A stretch of DNA of 64,000 nt from Acetivibrio thermocellus ATCC 27405 (GTDB lineage: Bacteria > Bacillota > Clostridia > Acetivibrionales > Acetivibrionaceae), in assembly GCF_000015865.1 (NCBI RefSeq), contig NC_009012.1, positions 1,827,081-1,891,080 on the forward strand, given 5' to 3'. Under the pieces are notes generated by a model. The model was not told where the DNA came from, searched no databases, and saw only the letters and a list, made by a program, of their open reading frames with translations. Position numbers and translations under genes: made by a program. Shown in pieces: positions 55,084 through 63,272 of the stretch (positions are counted from its first letter, which is position 1; each line of letters begins with the position of its first letter).

Positions 55084-55656
55084 CTAACCCAAGTCTTTCC
55101 AGTCCCCTGTTTTGCCTAAAGCTGTATAATTTAGTGTATAATATTGACCCTCTCCGACCCACATTACAGGTGCAGCCATGCGTAACCGTTCATCTACACT
55201 TATTGAATTATCTTTAAGTTCTTTGGCTACTAATGTATTGCGAATTTTACACAGAAAAACCTCGGCGTCATGCAGCAGTACGGATTGCTGAACTTCAAGC
55301 TCAAATACCCACGGACTGTTCTTTAATACCGGAACATTCAATACCGCACCACGTTCGACTTCAATTGGAATGTTCATTTTCCCGCTATTATATCCTTCCG
55401 TGTTGCCCAAATAATCCGCAAGATGCAGCAAGGATTCGCTGACAAGGTTGGCAGAAAACACTTTGTTTGCCCGGATACGATCTTTCGTTAATTTTTCACC
55501 GGCAATGCAAGCCATAACCCCCAATTCGCCACTCCAACAATAACTAAACCAGCAAAACAAACCAAAGTTCGGTGTTCCGTCCTCTTTATATGTACCATAC
55601 AGAAACAATGTTTGCGGACATAATTTATTCTCCGGACCGATAGATATTTTTTCCAT
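55084..55656 (-). CDS. Flavin reductase-like FMN-binding protein
   Basis: The 190-residue protein is a split-barrel flavoprotein: QTLFLYGTYKEDGTPNFGLF, CWFSYCWSGELGVMACIAGE, ANLVSESLLHLADYLGNT. It has the same fold as the damaged gene at 29844. Such proteins reduce FMN or act as small oxidoreductases. RBS is not strong (aaggag at 15 bases). It stands among decayed genes. Confidence 0.8.
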   Translation of the reverse strand: MEKISIGPENKLCPQTLFLYGTYKEDGTPNFGLFCWFSYCWSGELGVMACIAGEKLTKDRIRANKVFSANLVSESLLHLADYLGNTEGYNSGKMNIPIEVERGAVLNVPVLKNSPWVFELEVQQSVLLHDAEVFLCKIRNTLVAKELKDNSISVDERLRMAAPVMWVGEGQYYTLNYTALGKTGDWKDLG

Positions 55657-56034
55657 TATTCTTATACTCCTTCATTTTTAAGATTTTTGATGATTCGTCT
55701 GAGTTGGTTCTTAAAACCGATGATTTCATCATCCGTGGAACCATCATAAAATATTTAAAACACCATATACTTTTTTGTCTTATCAAGATGGGCTGTTCAT
55801 CCATTTGAACAGTATTCATCTAAATTTCAGGCTCTTTACATATCTTGGAGTTATACATCTTTTCAAGATATTATAAATCAGTGTATCATAGGTTTAAAAT
55901 TCTCTCAATAAATTTTTTCAATAGATTTTTAAAGTATCGCTTTAATTATTTAATAAGTTAAATACACAAAAAAGAAAGGATATATTGTTATATACACATA
56001 ATACATCCTTTCCTTCGCTTTTACTTCCATCACT
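55657..56034. other. AT-rich intergenic stretch
   Basis: No clear gene. On the minus strand a few open frames have no RBS and no known motif. Confidence 0.4.
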
Positions 56035-56184
56035 TAATAAACTTAACTTTTTCATCCATTGAATTTCTTGCGGAGGCATTTGTTGTGGCATCAACGGAAT
56101 CATCATTATGTCCAATTTTCGCTCCATATCCCAATGCAAGTGCAGCAATAGACATTGCCTCAGTTGCAAGACCACAGTCAAAGA
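56035..56184 (-). pseudogene. Nitroreductase-like C-terminal remnant
   Basis: SDFFDCGLATEAMSIAALAL then GYGAKIGHNDDSVDATTNAS and ARNSMDEKVKFIK read like the FMN-binding C-terminal helix (D..G.A...M..AA..LGYG) of nitroreductases. Only about 50 residues are left. Confidence 0.45.
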
Positions 56185-56186
56185 AA

Positions 56187-56714
56187 TCACTTTTTAGGGA
56201 CAGTAAATTTGCTCATATCGTTATTTTCATGTCTCAGTAAAGCAACCTTATTGCTTATTCCCCCGCCATAGCCTGTAAGTGAACTGTTAGCCCCTACAAC
56301 CCTATGGCAAGGTATAATAATGCAAATAGGATTCCACCCTACAGCTCTGCCAACAGCACGGGATGACATTTTTGCCGTACCGCGCTTTTTTGCTATTACT
56401 TTGGCAATTTCACCATAGGTTCTTGTCTCGCCAAAAGGTATCTCAAGCATTCTATCAATTACTTCCCGGCGGAAATCCGTAAGGTTGGCAATTCTATATT
56501 TAGGAATGAAATCAGGGCTTTTACCGCTGAAATAAATATCAAGCCATTTTATAGTATCCTCAAACACCGGAAGTAGTTTTTCCTCACAATCAGAAATATG
56601 CTTTGAAGCACCTCTTGACCCATCAAACCACAAGCCGGTGAGATATTCGCCGTCACTGGTCATTAACATGTCGGAAAAACCGTCCGGTGTTTTATAATAG
56701 TATTTATAAATCAT
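56187..56714 (-). CDS. ogt: Methylated-DNA-protein-cysteine methyltransferase
   Basis: The 175-residue protein has an N-terminal RNase H-like domain and the C-terminal active site with IIPCHRVVGANSSLTGYGGG, the Cys that takes the alkyl group from O6-methylguanine. The helix SSRAVGRAVGWNP (arginine finger) comes before it. Length is right for Ogt. It is a suicide repair protein. Confidence 0.96.
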   Translation of the reverse strand: MIYKYYYKTPDGFSDMLMTSDGEYLTGLWFDGSRGASKHISDCEEKLLPVFEDTIKWLDIYFSGKSPDFIPKYRIANLTDFRREVIDRMLEIPFGETRTYGEIAKVIAKKRGTAKMSSRAVGRAVGWNPICIIIPCHRVVGANSSLTGYGGGISNKVALLRHENNDMSKFTVPKK

Positions 56715-57020
56715 TTTTTCACCTCAATTAAAACCTTTTTTCAGCAGGTTTAATCTACATCCGTTTTATAAGCTCAAATTCATCCCTGATGGGTCTACCA
56801 TCACTACCGATTAAAGGTATATCCGGTTTTATCTTTCTTGCTTTTTCAACCGCATCATTAATTATTTTCGACAGAATAAAGCCTCACTTCACCTTTTTGG
56901 TGAGATTCTTTTTTCTTTTATTATTATATCTGTTTGTTTTTCAAGGTCAAAACTATTTTTAAATTGAGCAGTTTTTCGGTATTATATGAATATATTCTGT
57001 AACTTCCCGGAAATGAGCGG
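56715..57020. other. Gap between ogt and metQ
   Basis: A 42-codon minus-strand frame without a start (FILSKIINDAVEKARKIKPD then IPLIGSDGRPIRDEFELIKR) at 56757-56885 looks like the end of a lost gene. TCACC/GGTGA at about 56899-56912 is a small hairpin. No other feature is seen. Confidence 0.35.
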
Positions 57021-57911
57021 TTAATTGTCCAGTTTTGCAGGAATCACCGCACCGTTATAAGTATCCGTTATGTACTGCCTGACATCTTCAGACTGCAGAG
57101 CTTTCACCAAAGCGACAATGGCAGGATTATTCAAGTCTTCTTCCCGAACGGCAATGATATTGGCATAAGGACTATCGCTTCCTTCGCTGAAGAGCCTTGC
57201 TGAAGTAATTTTTGCTTCCAGGGCCTTATTTGTGTTGGTGATAAAGAAATCATAGTCGTCTTTTGTGGGAATGATCTGTGCCGAGTCAAGCTCGACAATC
57301 CTTATCGGACGCAGATATTCTGCGATATCTGAGACCGAAGCAGTAAGAGAGTTTGCAGTTTGGGGATTAAGCTTGATAAATCCGTTTTCTTCAAGGATGC
57401 GCAAAGCCCGGTATTCGTTGGTACCGTCATTGGGAATTGCTACAACTGCATTATCCGGTATCTCTTCTTTAGAACTGTATTTGTCGGAATATGCTGTAAT
57501 GGGTTCCACATGGATATCTCCCGCATTTACAAGGTTATATCCGTTTACTTTGTTCCACTCCTTAAGATAGGGCTCATGCTGAAAAAAGTTAAAATCAATT
57601 TCTCCTTTTGCAAGTTTTTCGTTGGTAGTGTTATCTGCAGCTGTTGCAACCAACTCTACAATAATACCTTGCTCTTTCAGCCTGGGAGCCACGTATTCAA
57701 TGAGTTCGGAATGGGGAACCAAATCGGCGATACCCTTAATTGTTATTGTTTCTTGAGAAGGTGATGGATTTGCATTGCTGTCAGAAGCCGGGATATCCGA
57801 AGAAACGGTTGATTTTTTCGAATCCCCTTCTTTGCTGCATCCGGCAAGAAGGCCCAATGCTAATATCAATGTAAGGATAATAAGGATCACATTGTGTTTT
57901 TTCATTTTCAA
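57021..57911 (-). CDS. metQ: MetQ-type substrate-binding lipoprotein
   Basis: The 296-residue protein has a lipoprotein signal (LGLLAGC, Cys at residue 25). Its fold is NLPA/MetQ: IADLVPHSELIEYVAPRLKE, the aromatic/acidic FNFFQHEPYLKEWN and IPNDGTNEYRALRILEENGF. It binds methionine or a related sulfur compound outside the cell and passes it to MetNI. It is the last gene of the operon. Confidence 0.9.
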   Translation of the reverse strand: MKMKKHNVILIILTLILALGLLAGCSKEGDSKKSTVSSDIPASDSNANPSPSQETITIKGIADLVPHSELIEYVAPRLKEQGIIVELVATAADNTTNEKLAKGEIDFNFFQHEPYLKEWNKVNGYNLVNAGDIHVEPITAYSDKYSSKEEIPDNAVVAIPNDGTNEYRALRILEENGFIKLNPQTANSLTASVSDIAEYLRPIRIVELDSAQIIPTKDDYDFFITNTNKALEAKITSARLFSEGSDSPYANIIAVREEDLNNPAIVALVKALQSEDVRQYITDTYNGAVIPAKLDN

Positions 57912-57926
57912 TCTCCTCCAATCTAA

Positions 57927-58637
57927 TTAAATTAAATTTCTTTTTTTCAGGATTTGCTTGGATGTAAAGTTTCCAATCCACTGAACCAGTTGGACAAGGG
58001 CAATCAAAACATAGACGGATGCAAACAAAACATCATGCTGAAAACGCTGGTAGCCAAACCTTACTGCTATATCTCCGATGCCTCCGGCTCCAAACATACC
58101 CGCAAGCGCGGTCATGGAAATTACGGCAATGACAGCCACTGTAAACCCACGGATTAAGGAAGGTAAAGTTTCAGGAATTAATATGCGAAAAATTATTTGA
58201 AAATTAGTGCTGCCGATGGACTTTGCGGCCTCAATCTTTCCTTTTGAAATCTCAAGCAGACTGTTTTCGACAATTCTTGCATACATGGGGATACAGCTGG
58301 CAGCGATGGATATGATGCAAGCGTTGGTGCCGTAAGATTTTCCGAAAAAAAGCCGAGCCACCGGAATCATCAGAATGATCATGATCATTTGGGGAAGGGA
58401 ACGCAGTGCGTTAATCAGCCAGCCCGACCCGGTATATAAAATTTTCATGGGCACCAAACCGTCCGGATTGGTTACGGTAAGCAGAATGCCGAGCAAAAGG
58501 CCGAACACCAGCATTATGATAGAAGACACTACTGTCATATATAGTGTTTCTCCAACAGCGGGAACCAGCCTTACCCATATATCCGGTGCAAAAGAACCTT
58601 TTATCACCTCCCAAATTGGGGTATCCAGCAAACTCAT
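57927..58637 (-). CDS. metI: MetI-type permease
   Basis: The 236-residue protein has five predicted membrane helices and the conserved EAA loop VENSLLEISKGKIEAAKSIG, followed by GSTNFQIIFRILIPE. It forms the membrane channel with MetN. The last helix and the start of metQ are 15 bases apart. Confidence 0.92.
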   Translation of the reverse strand: MSLLDTPIWEVIKGSFAPDIWVRLVPAVGETLYMTVVSSIIMLVFGLLLGILLTVTNPDGLVPMKILYTGSGWLINALRSLPQMIMIILMIPVARLFFGKSYGTNACIISIAASCIPMYARIVENSLLEISKGKIEAAKSIGSTNFQIIFRILIPETLPSLIRGFTVAVIAVISMTALAGMFGAGGIGDIAVRFGYQRFQHDVLFASVYVLIALVQLVQWIGNFTSKQILKKRNLI

Positions 58638-58676
58638 ACCATCACTCCTTTACGATGATTTATAACGTTGAAATTA

Positions 58677-59498
58677 TTAAATACCACTACCGTTTTCAAA
58701 TTCCGTTATCCGCTGAAATTCGGTAAATACCTTAGTGAACAGGGCTCCAGTACGGCTAAGGGGGTTGTTAAAAATTTCCCGAACGGTTCCCACTTCAATG
58801 ATTTTACCGTCTTCCAGAACAGCCATCCGATCACAGGTATATCGAATGGCATCCAGTTCGTGGGTAATCATTAAAATGGTAATACCGGTAGTTCGATTAA
58901 TTTCTTTAAGTAAATCCAGAATTTGCAGAGTAGTCTGAGGATCAAGGGCAGAGGTTGCTTCATCGCTTATCAAAAGATTCGGACGGCTAACCAATGCCCG
59001 GGCAATTCCTACACGTTGCTTTTGACCTCCGGATAATCCTCCCGGGTAAGCATTCAGCTTATCGGACAAACCGACAAGTTCGGCTGTTTCCAGAACTCTC
59101 TTGCGAATTTCCGGTTTCGGGATTTTGCTTATTTCCAGCGGGTAGGAAATGTTATGATAAACGGTTTTGGCTTCAAACAAATTAAAGGTTTGAAAAATCA
59201 TGCCAATCTTTTTTCTCTCTTGCAGCAGCTGCTTTTTTGAAAGGTTGAGTATTTCAACACCTCCCACTTTGATACTGCCTGAATCCGGTGTTTCAAGCCG
59301 GTTGATGCATCGGGCAAGTGTGGATTTCCCTGCGCCGCTGAATCCTATAATCCCAAATATCTCACCCTTCCGCACCGTTAAATCAATTCCCTTAAGTACT
59401 TGAATCGGGCCGCTGCGTGTGTGGAAGGTTTTATGTAAGCCCGAAATCTGAATATAATCATCCATAACACCCATTTCGCACAGCGTCAGTTTTGACAT
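58677..59498 (-). CDS. metN: MetN-type ATPase without a NIL domain
   Basis: The 273-residue ATPase has Walker A GFSGAGKST, signature LSGGQKQRVGIARAL, Walker B LLISDEATSALDP and H-loop ITHELDAIRYT. The usual MetN of Firmicutes is about 340 residues with a C-terminal NIL domain that senses methionine; this protein ends after the ATPase domain. Thus the usual feedback by methionine is absent, or the substrate is not methionine. ATG 59498 has aaaggag nine bases upstream. Confidence 0.9.
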   Translation of the reverse strand: MSKLTLCEMGVMDDYIQISGLHKTFHTRSGPIQVLKGIDLTVRKGEIFGIIGFSGAGKSTLARCINRLETPDSGSIKVGGVEILNLSKKQLLQERKKIGMIFQTFNLFEAKTVYHNISYPLEISKIPKPEIRKRVLETAELVGLSDKLNAYPGGLSGGQKQRVGIARALVSRPNLLISDEATSALDPQTTLQILDLLKEINRTTGITILMITHELDAIRYTCDRMAVLEDGKIIEVGTVREIFNNPLSRTGALFTKVFTEFQRITEFENGSGI

Positions 59499-59666
59499 TC
59501 TGTGCTTCTCCTTTCCGCTGAAATTATATAAGCATCATTGCAAGTTTAAAAAATGATGTCTTTTAATGAAACCACTAAATCTAAATTCTCTGCCTATCCA
59601 AAATAATCAGGATATGGAGCGACTTTCACCGCCAAGCTATCGCCCATGCCGGGCGCATACATAAAA

Positions 59667-59695
59667 GCAGCCGGGATAACTCCAATCCCGACTGC
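59667..59695 (-). terminator. Terminator (attenuator) in the metNIQ leader
   Basis: On the minus strand GCAGTCGGGAT and ATCCCGGCTGC form an 11-bp stem with one G-T pair and a 7-base loop, followed by TTTT. The 3' arm can instead pair with GGGATAA at 59717-59723, at the leader ORF stop codon. Confidence 0.8.
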
Positions 59696-59716
59696 GGAAA
59701 GCACAGAAGGGTAGAT

Positions 59717-59812
59717 TTATCCCCCGGTAGGAAATTTAGGCATACAGATAGCCCACATACTCATACAACAGTTCATATTATTATTTGGCATAAGGCGAAT
59801 TGTGTTTTTCAT
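59717..59812 (-). CDS. Cys/Met-rich leader peptide of the metNIQ operon
   Basis: ATG 59812 has GAAAGGA eight bases upstream and opens 31 codons. The last 19 read MNCCMSMWAICMPKFPTGG: in the first 12 of these, four are Met and three Cys. The stop codon lies inside CCGGGGGATAA, whose GGGATAA can pair with TTATCCC of the terminator that follows. A ribosome stalled at the Cys/Met codons would leave this sequence free to form the antiterminator; one that reaches the stop would cover it. The ORF is too short for common gene finders. No RiPP-modifying genes are nearby. Confidence 0.75.
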   Translation of the reverse strand: MKNTIRLMPNNNMNCCMSMWAICMPKFPTGG

Positions 59813-59858
59813 ACTGTGCATCCTTTCTTTCAAAATACCCCAGATTAAAACATGCTAA

Positions 59859-59905
59859 TCATATATAAATTATATGAATTAAAACAAAAAAAGTCAATAA
59901 TAAAT
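59859..59905 (-). promoter_or_regulatory. Promoter of the metNIQ operon
   Basis: On the minus strand TTGACT, 17 bases, TATAAT lies about 50 bases before the leader ORF. The -10 is the first part of the operator at 59860-59874. Confidence 0.8.
59860..59874. promoter_or_regulatory. Putative Rrf2-regulator operator 1
   Basis: CATATATAAATTATA overlaps the -10 of the metNIQ promoter. It is one of four copies of the 15-base motif CATATATRAATWRTA; this copy differs from the others in having TTATA at its end. Confidence 0.6.
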
Positions 59906-59940
59906 TTGGCCAATTCACAAATTTTTGGTGAATTGGCCAA
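59906..59940. terminator. Hairpin between metNIQ and the Rrf2 gene
   Basis: TTGGCCAATTCAC and GTGAATTGGCCAA are perfect 13-bp arms, 14 bases from the Rrf2 stop. There is an A-rich/T-rich context on both sides; it probably ends Rrf2 transcription. Confidence 0.7.
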
Positions 59941-59953
59941 GAAATTTATCTTA

Positions 59954-60409
59954 TTAAATGTAGAACATCAAGGCATTATAATCCTTATGCTTTTCTGCCT
60001 CTGCAACCAGGTCTGCAATTGTAATTGTACTGAGAGTTTGTTTGATGTTTTTATCCAAAACATCAAAAACCGATGACCGGAGGGCTTGTTCAATATCGGG
60101 GGCTTTATCGGAAACTGTTTCCTGTGTTTGCTCAAATAACGATACTTCGACGGACAGCAATACATCCAATACGGTTATTTGGCTTGGTGTTCTTGTTAAT
60201 TGATATCCGCCCTGAACACCTTTGGTGGAACTAACGATTTTTGCCTTTTTTAACGAGGAGAATACCTGCTCCAAAAAGATTTTAGATATTCCCAGTTTTT
60301 CAGAAATGCTAATTACAGTAATATATTCTCCGTTGTTATATTGCTGTGCCATACTGATAACCGCTGCCAGGGCATATCGTCCTTTTGCCGATATTCTCAT
60401 CCTTATCAC
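59954..60409 (-). CDS. Rrf2-family regulator (CymR-like)
   Basis: The 148-151-residue regulator begins MRISAKGRYALAAVISMAQQ, the typical Rrf2 winged helix, with the recognition part STKGVQGGYQLTR. It has no cysteine at all, so it cannot hold the Fe-S cluster of IscR-type members and resembles CymR, the regulator of cysteine metabolism in Firmicutes (which needs the cysteine synthase CysK as partner). A cysteine synthase-like gene lies in the next operon. The start is either ATG 60400 or GTG 60409; neither has a good RBS. Its own promoter carries the operator. Confidence 0.85.
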   Translation of the reverse strand: MIRMRISAKGRYALAAVISMAQQYNNGEYITVISISEKLGISKIFLEQVFSSLKKAKIVSSTKGVQGGYQLTRTPSQITVLDVLLSVEVSLFEQTQETVSDKAPDIEQALRSSVFDVLDKNIKQTLSTITIADLVAEAEKHKDYNALMFYI

Positions 60410-60415
60410 TCATTT

Positions 60416-60430
60416 CATATATAAATAGTA
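60416..60430. promoter_or_regulatory. Putative Rrf2-regulator operator 2
   Basis: CATATATAAATAGTA lies between the Rrf2 start and its -10 (TATCAT), at the likely start of transcription, which fits autorepression. Confidence 0.65.
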
Positions 60431-60437
60431 CGTAATA

Positions 60438-60466
60438 ATGATAAAGGGAAAAAGGCGTATTGTCAA
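60438..60466 (-). promoter_or_regulatory. Promoter of the Rrf2 gene
   Basis: On the minus strand TTGACA, 17 bases, TATCAT. Confidence 0.8.
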
Positions 60467-60516
60467 TATTTCAATACTTTATCATTAATTAATATACCTC
60501 ATTTTAAAAAATAAAA

Positions 60517-60531
60517 CATATATAAATAGTA
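60517..60531. promoter_or_regulatory. Putative Rrf2-regulator operator 3
   Basis: CATATATAAATAGTA, identical to operator 2, lies 9 bases upstream of the -35 of the trans-sulfuration operon. Confidence 0.65.
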
Positions 60532-60540
60532 AATTTGATA

Positions 60541-60569
60541 TTGACAAATTGAAGTTGAGAGTTTATGAT
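60541..60569 (+). promoter_or_regulatory. Promoter of the trans-sulfuration operon
   Basis: TTGACA, 17 bases, TATGAT; operators 3 and 4 lie on both sides. The untranslated leader is about 180 bases long, with no riboswitch seen. Confidence 0.8.
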
Positions 60570-60582
60570 AAAACATATAAAA

Positions 60583-60597
60583 CATATATGAATAATA
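60583..60597. promoter_or_regulatory. Putative Rrf2-regulator operator 4
   Basis: CATATATGAATAATA begins about 7 bases after the probable transcription start of the trans-sulfuration operon. It matches the consensus at all positions except two variable ones. Confidence 0.6.
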
Positions 60598-60757
60598 AAT
60601 TTCTATAAATAGAGGTAACTGGTAGTCCACAACTTTTAAGAACCTAAAGAATATCAATGGAAAAAACTTTTCTGGAAGAAAAAAACAGGCGAAGCATCCG
60701 GAATTAATATCCCCAGATTACTAATCCTGATTACTAACATTGAAAGGAATGATTGAT

Positions 60758-61921
60758 TTGGCACATTACAAACATATTGAATCGGCAGTCATCCATGGTG
60801 GCATTTATGGAGATTTCCATACCGGTTCGGTAAATACCCCTATTTATCAAACCTCCACCTTTGAACAGGACGGTTTGGGCAAGCCCCGCTCAAATTGGGA
60901 ATATTCCCGAACGGGAAATCCCACTCGGGCAGCTTTGGAGGCTTTGATTGCAGAGTTGGAGGGTGGGTCCCGGGGATTTGCATTTTCTTCCGGTATGGCA
61001 GCCATTGATGCAGTTCTGCATCTCTTCCAATCCGGAGACAGCGTCATTATTTCCGACAATGTATATGGAGGGACTTTTCGAATTCTGGATAAAATCTTCA
61101 AGCAGTATGGCTTAAACTATAAAATTGTGGACACCACTGATTTGGCAGCACTCGAAAGTGCATTTACTTCGGATGTTAAAGCTTTGTTGCTTGAATCCCC
61201 GGCCAATCCGCTGCTCAAAGTTACGGATATCGCGGCGGCAGCTGAGATAGCAAGATCCAAAGGAGCGCTGACTGTAGTGGATAACACCTTTATGACCCCT
61301 TATCTTCAACGGCCTTTAGAGCTTGGAGCGGATATCGTCGTGCATTCGGCAACCAAATATCTTGGCGGACATAGCGATGTCATTGCAGGACTTGTCATCG
61401 TTAAAGACGGTGAACTGGCAGAAAAGCTGCATTTCATACAAAATGCGGTGGGTGCCGTTGCCGGGCCGTTTGATTCTTTCCTGCTCATTCGAAGTATCAA
61501 GACGTTGGCAGTGCGCATGGAAGCCCATGTGGCCAACGCAGAAAAACTAGCAGAGGCTTTAAAAAGTAATCCGGCAGTTAAAAACGTCTATTATCCCGGC
61601 TTAAAATCCGCTCAAGGATATGAGATTCAAAAGAGACAGGCAAAAAACGGCGGAGCCATGATTTCCTTTGAGTTACATAACAATTATGACATCAACAGGT
61701 TTTTTGAAGGTTTGGAGTTGATTGCCCTTGCGGAAAGCTTGGGCGGTGTTGAAAGTCTTGTCTGCCATCCTTCAAGCATGACCCATGCATCTGTTCCAAA
61801 GGAAATACGCGAAAAGATCGGCATCACGGATACATTGATCCGCTTGTCGGTAGGTATTGAAAATTATGATGATTTAAAAAACGATTTATTTTCTGCTATA
61901 AAAGGAGCGCGAGTACTATGA
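60758..61921 (+). CDS. Trans-sulfuration enzyme (cystathionine gamma-lyase/synthase family)
   Basis: The roughly 387-residue PLP enzyme has Y-x-R-x-xNPT (EYSRTGNPTRAALE), SSGMAAIDAVL, and the PLP Lys in VVHSATKYLGGHSDVIAG. These mark the Cys/Met metabolism family. With the CBS-like partner it likely breaks cystathionine to cysteine (as MccB in Bacillus), although cystathionine or homocysteine lyase action cannot be told apart. The TTG at 60758 has gaaagga nine bases upstream; the ATG at 60749 is adjacent to the RBS and so less likely. It overlaps the next gene by four bases. Confidence 0.88.
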   Translation: MAHYKHIESAVIHGGIYGDFHTGSVNTPIYQTSTFEQDGLGKPRSNWEYSRTGNPTRAALEALIAELEGGSRGFAFSSGMAAIDAVLHLFQSGDSVIISDNVYGGTFRILDKIFKQYGLNYKIVDTTDLAALESAFTSDVKALLLESPANPLLKVTDIAAAAEIARSKGALTVVDNTFMTPYLQRPLELGADIVVHSATKYLGGHSDVIAGLVIVKDGELAEKLHFIQNAVGAVAGPFDSFLLIRSIKTLAVRMEAHVANAEKLAEALKSNPAVKNVYYPGLKSAQGYEIQKRQAKNGGAMISFELHNNYDINRFFEGLELIALAESLGGVESLVCHPSSMTHASVPKEIREKIGITDTLIRLSVGIENYDDLKNDLFSAIKGARVL

Positions 61922-62826
61922 TATATGATGATATGCAACAACTTATAGGAAACACACCTCTTGTACGTCTTCGCCATTCCGGTTTTCCTGACGGTGTCCG
62001 CGTATATGCCAAGCTTGAACTGTATAACCCCAGTGGCAGTGTAAAAGACCGAATCGGAAAATATATGATTGAAGATGCGGAAAAAAGAGGTGTTTTGGTT
62101 CCCGGCAGCACTATAGTGGAAGGAACTGCGGGAAATACCGGACTGGGCATTGCTTTTGCCGCCCTTAACCGGGGTTACCGGTTAATTATGGTGGTACCAA
62201 CCAAATTTTCACAAGAAAAACAGGCTCTGCTCCGCGCCCTCGGTGCGGAAGTAATTAACACACCCCGTGAAGAAGGAATGTTGGGAGCGGAACGAAAAGC
62301 GGAAGAATTGCGGCAGTCCATTCCTAAAGCCGTTTCACTGGAGCAATTCCGAAATCCGGCAAATCCGTTGGCTCATTACGAAACAACCGGTCCTGAAATT
62401 TGGGAGGACCTGGGAGCGGACATAGATTATTTTGTCGCCGGTGCCGGAAGCGGTGGTACATATGCGGGAATCGTGCGTTACTTAAAAGAACAAAAACCGG
62501 ATATCAAAGGTATTCTTGCCGACCCCATCGGTTCCACAATGGGAGGAGGAGAGCATGGTGATTATGACATAGAAGGCATTGGAAACGACTTTATACCGGA
62601 AACAATGGATATGTCCCTTGTGGACGAGGTTATAAAAGTCAGTGATGATGAAGCTTTTACCGAGACCAGGCTTCTGGCGCGAAATGAAGGTATTATTGCC
62701 GGCTCGTCCTCCGGAGCAAATCTTGCAGCGGTACGCAAGCTTGCCATGCGGATTCAACGCGGCACCATTGTTACAGTGCTGCCTGACAGGGGTGAACGCT
62801 ATCTATCCAAAAACCTGTTTTTGTGA
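61918..62826 (+). CDS. Cysteine synthase/cystathionine beta-synthase-like enzyme
   Basis: The 302-residue PLP enzyme has the Lys site in PSGSVKDRIGKYMIEDA, the phosphate loop EGTAGNTGLGIAFAA, and GAGSGGTYAGI. It belongs with CysK and MccA. In Bacillus the MccA-MccB pair makes cysteine from homocysteine by reverse trans-sulfuration; this pair with overlapping genes fits that route. It may also act as the sensor partner of the CymR-like regulator, as CysK does. There is no C-terminal CBS-pair. Confidence 0.92.
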   Translation: MIYDDMQQLIGNTPLVRLRHSGFPDGVRVYAKLELYNPSGSVKDRIGKYMIEDAEKRGVLVPGSTIVEGTAGNTGLGIAFAALNRGYRLIMVVPTKFSQEKQALLRALGAEVINTPREEGMLGAERKAEELRQSIPKAVSLEQFRNPANPLAHYETTGPEIWEDLGADIDYFVAGAGSGGTYAGIVRYLKEQKPDIKGILADPIGSTMGGGEHGDYDIEGIGNDFIPETMDMSLVDEVIKVSDDEAFTETRLLARNEGIIAGSSSGANLAAVRKLAMRIQRGTIVTVLPDRGERYLSKNLFL

Positions 62827-62834
62827 GGTGAATA

Positions 62835-63272
62835 ATGATGAAAAATAAAGTTTTGTCCCCTATTGTCTATCTTATATTTGGTGTTTTACTGACTCTTGGA
62901 CCTTATTCAATTTTTCCGGTTTGCAAAGCTTCGATGATGGCTATGAGATGCCAGGCCACGGCAAAAGCAGAACTTGTGCTGGGTATTCTGACAATTGCTG
63001 TAGGTGTCTTGATGCTGTTAATAAATCATAGGAAATTCAGAATTGGATTGAATATTGCCGCAATACCCATTGGGATATTGGCCTTTCTGTTTCCCAACAG
63101 CATAACGGGTGTTTGCTCCAAAGTACACATGACCTGCCGGGCATTAACCCTGCCCGTGTTAAGCTTAACAGGCATAGCTCTTGTAGTTTTTGCCGGTATA
63201 AACACGGTTTACTTGTGGAGATTTGAAAGCAAAGGGGAAATTTATGATGGCATATGCATTAACTTCGAATAG
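62835..63272 (+). CDS. DUF4418 family membrane protein
   Basis: The 145-residue protein has four predicted helices with the family motif GPYSIFPVCKASMMAMRCQA near the N-terminus and FPNSITGVCSKVHMTCRAL near the C-terminus. The pairs of cysteines in the outer loops could bind metal or make disulfides. It overlaps the next permease gene by 29 bases and follows the CBS-like gene by eight, so all are one operon. Confidence 0.8.
   Translation: MMKNKVLSPIVYLIFGVLLTLGPYSIFPVCKASMMAMRCQATAKAELVLGILTIAVGVLMLLINHRKFRIGLNIAAIPIGILAFLFPNSITGVCSKVHMTCRALTLPVLSLTGIALVVFAGINTVYLWRFESKGEIYDGICINFE

Noticed and set aside
59717..59812. The Cys/Met-rich ORF as a RiPP precursor
   Set aside because: No radical SAM, lanthionine or protease gene is nearby, and the terminator and stop-codon pairing point to attenuation.
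59500..59860. S-box (SAM-I) riboswitch in front of metNIQ
   Set aside because: The conserved SAM-I core was not found on the minus strand; the leader ORF and terminator explain the region better.
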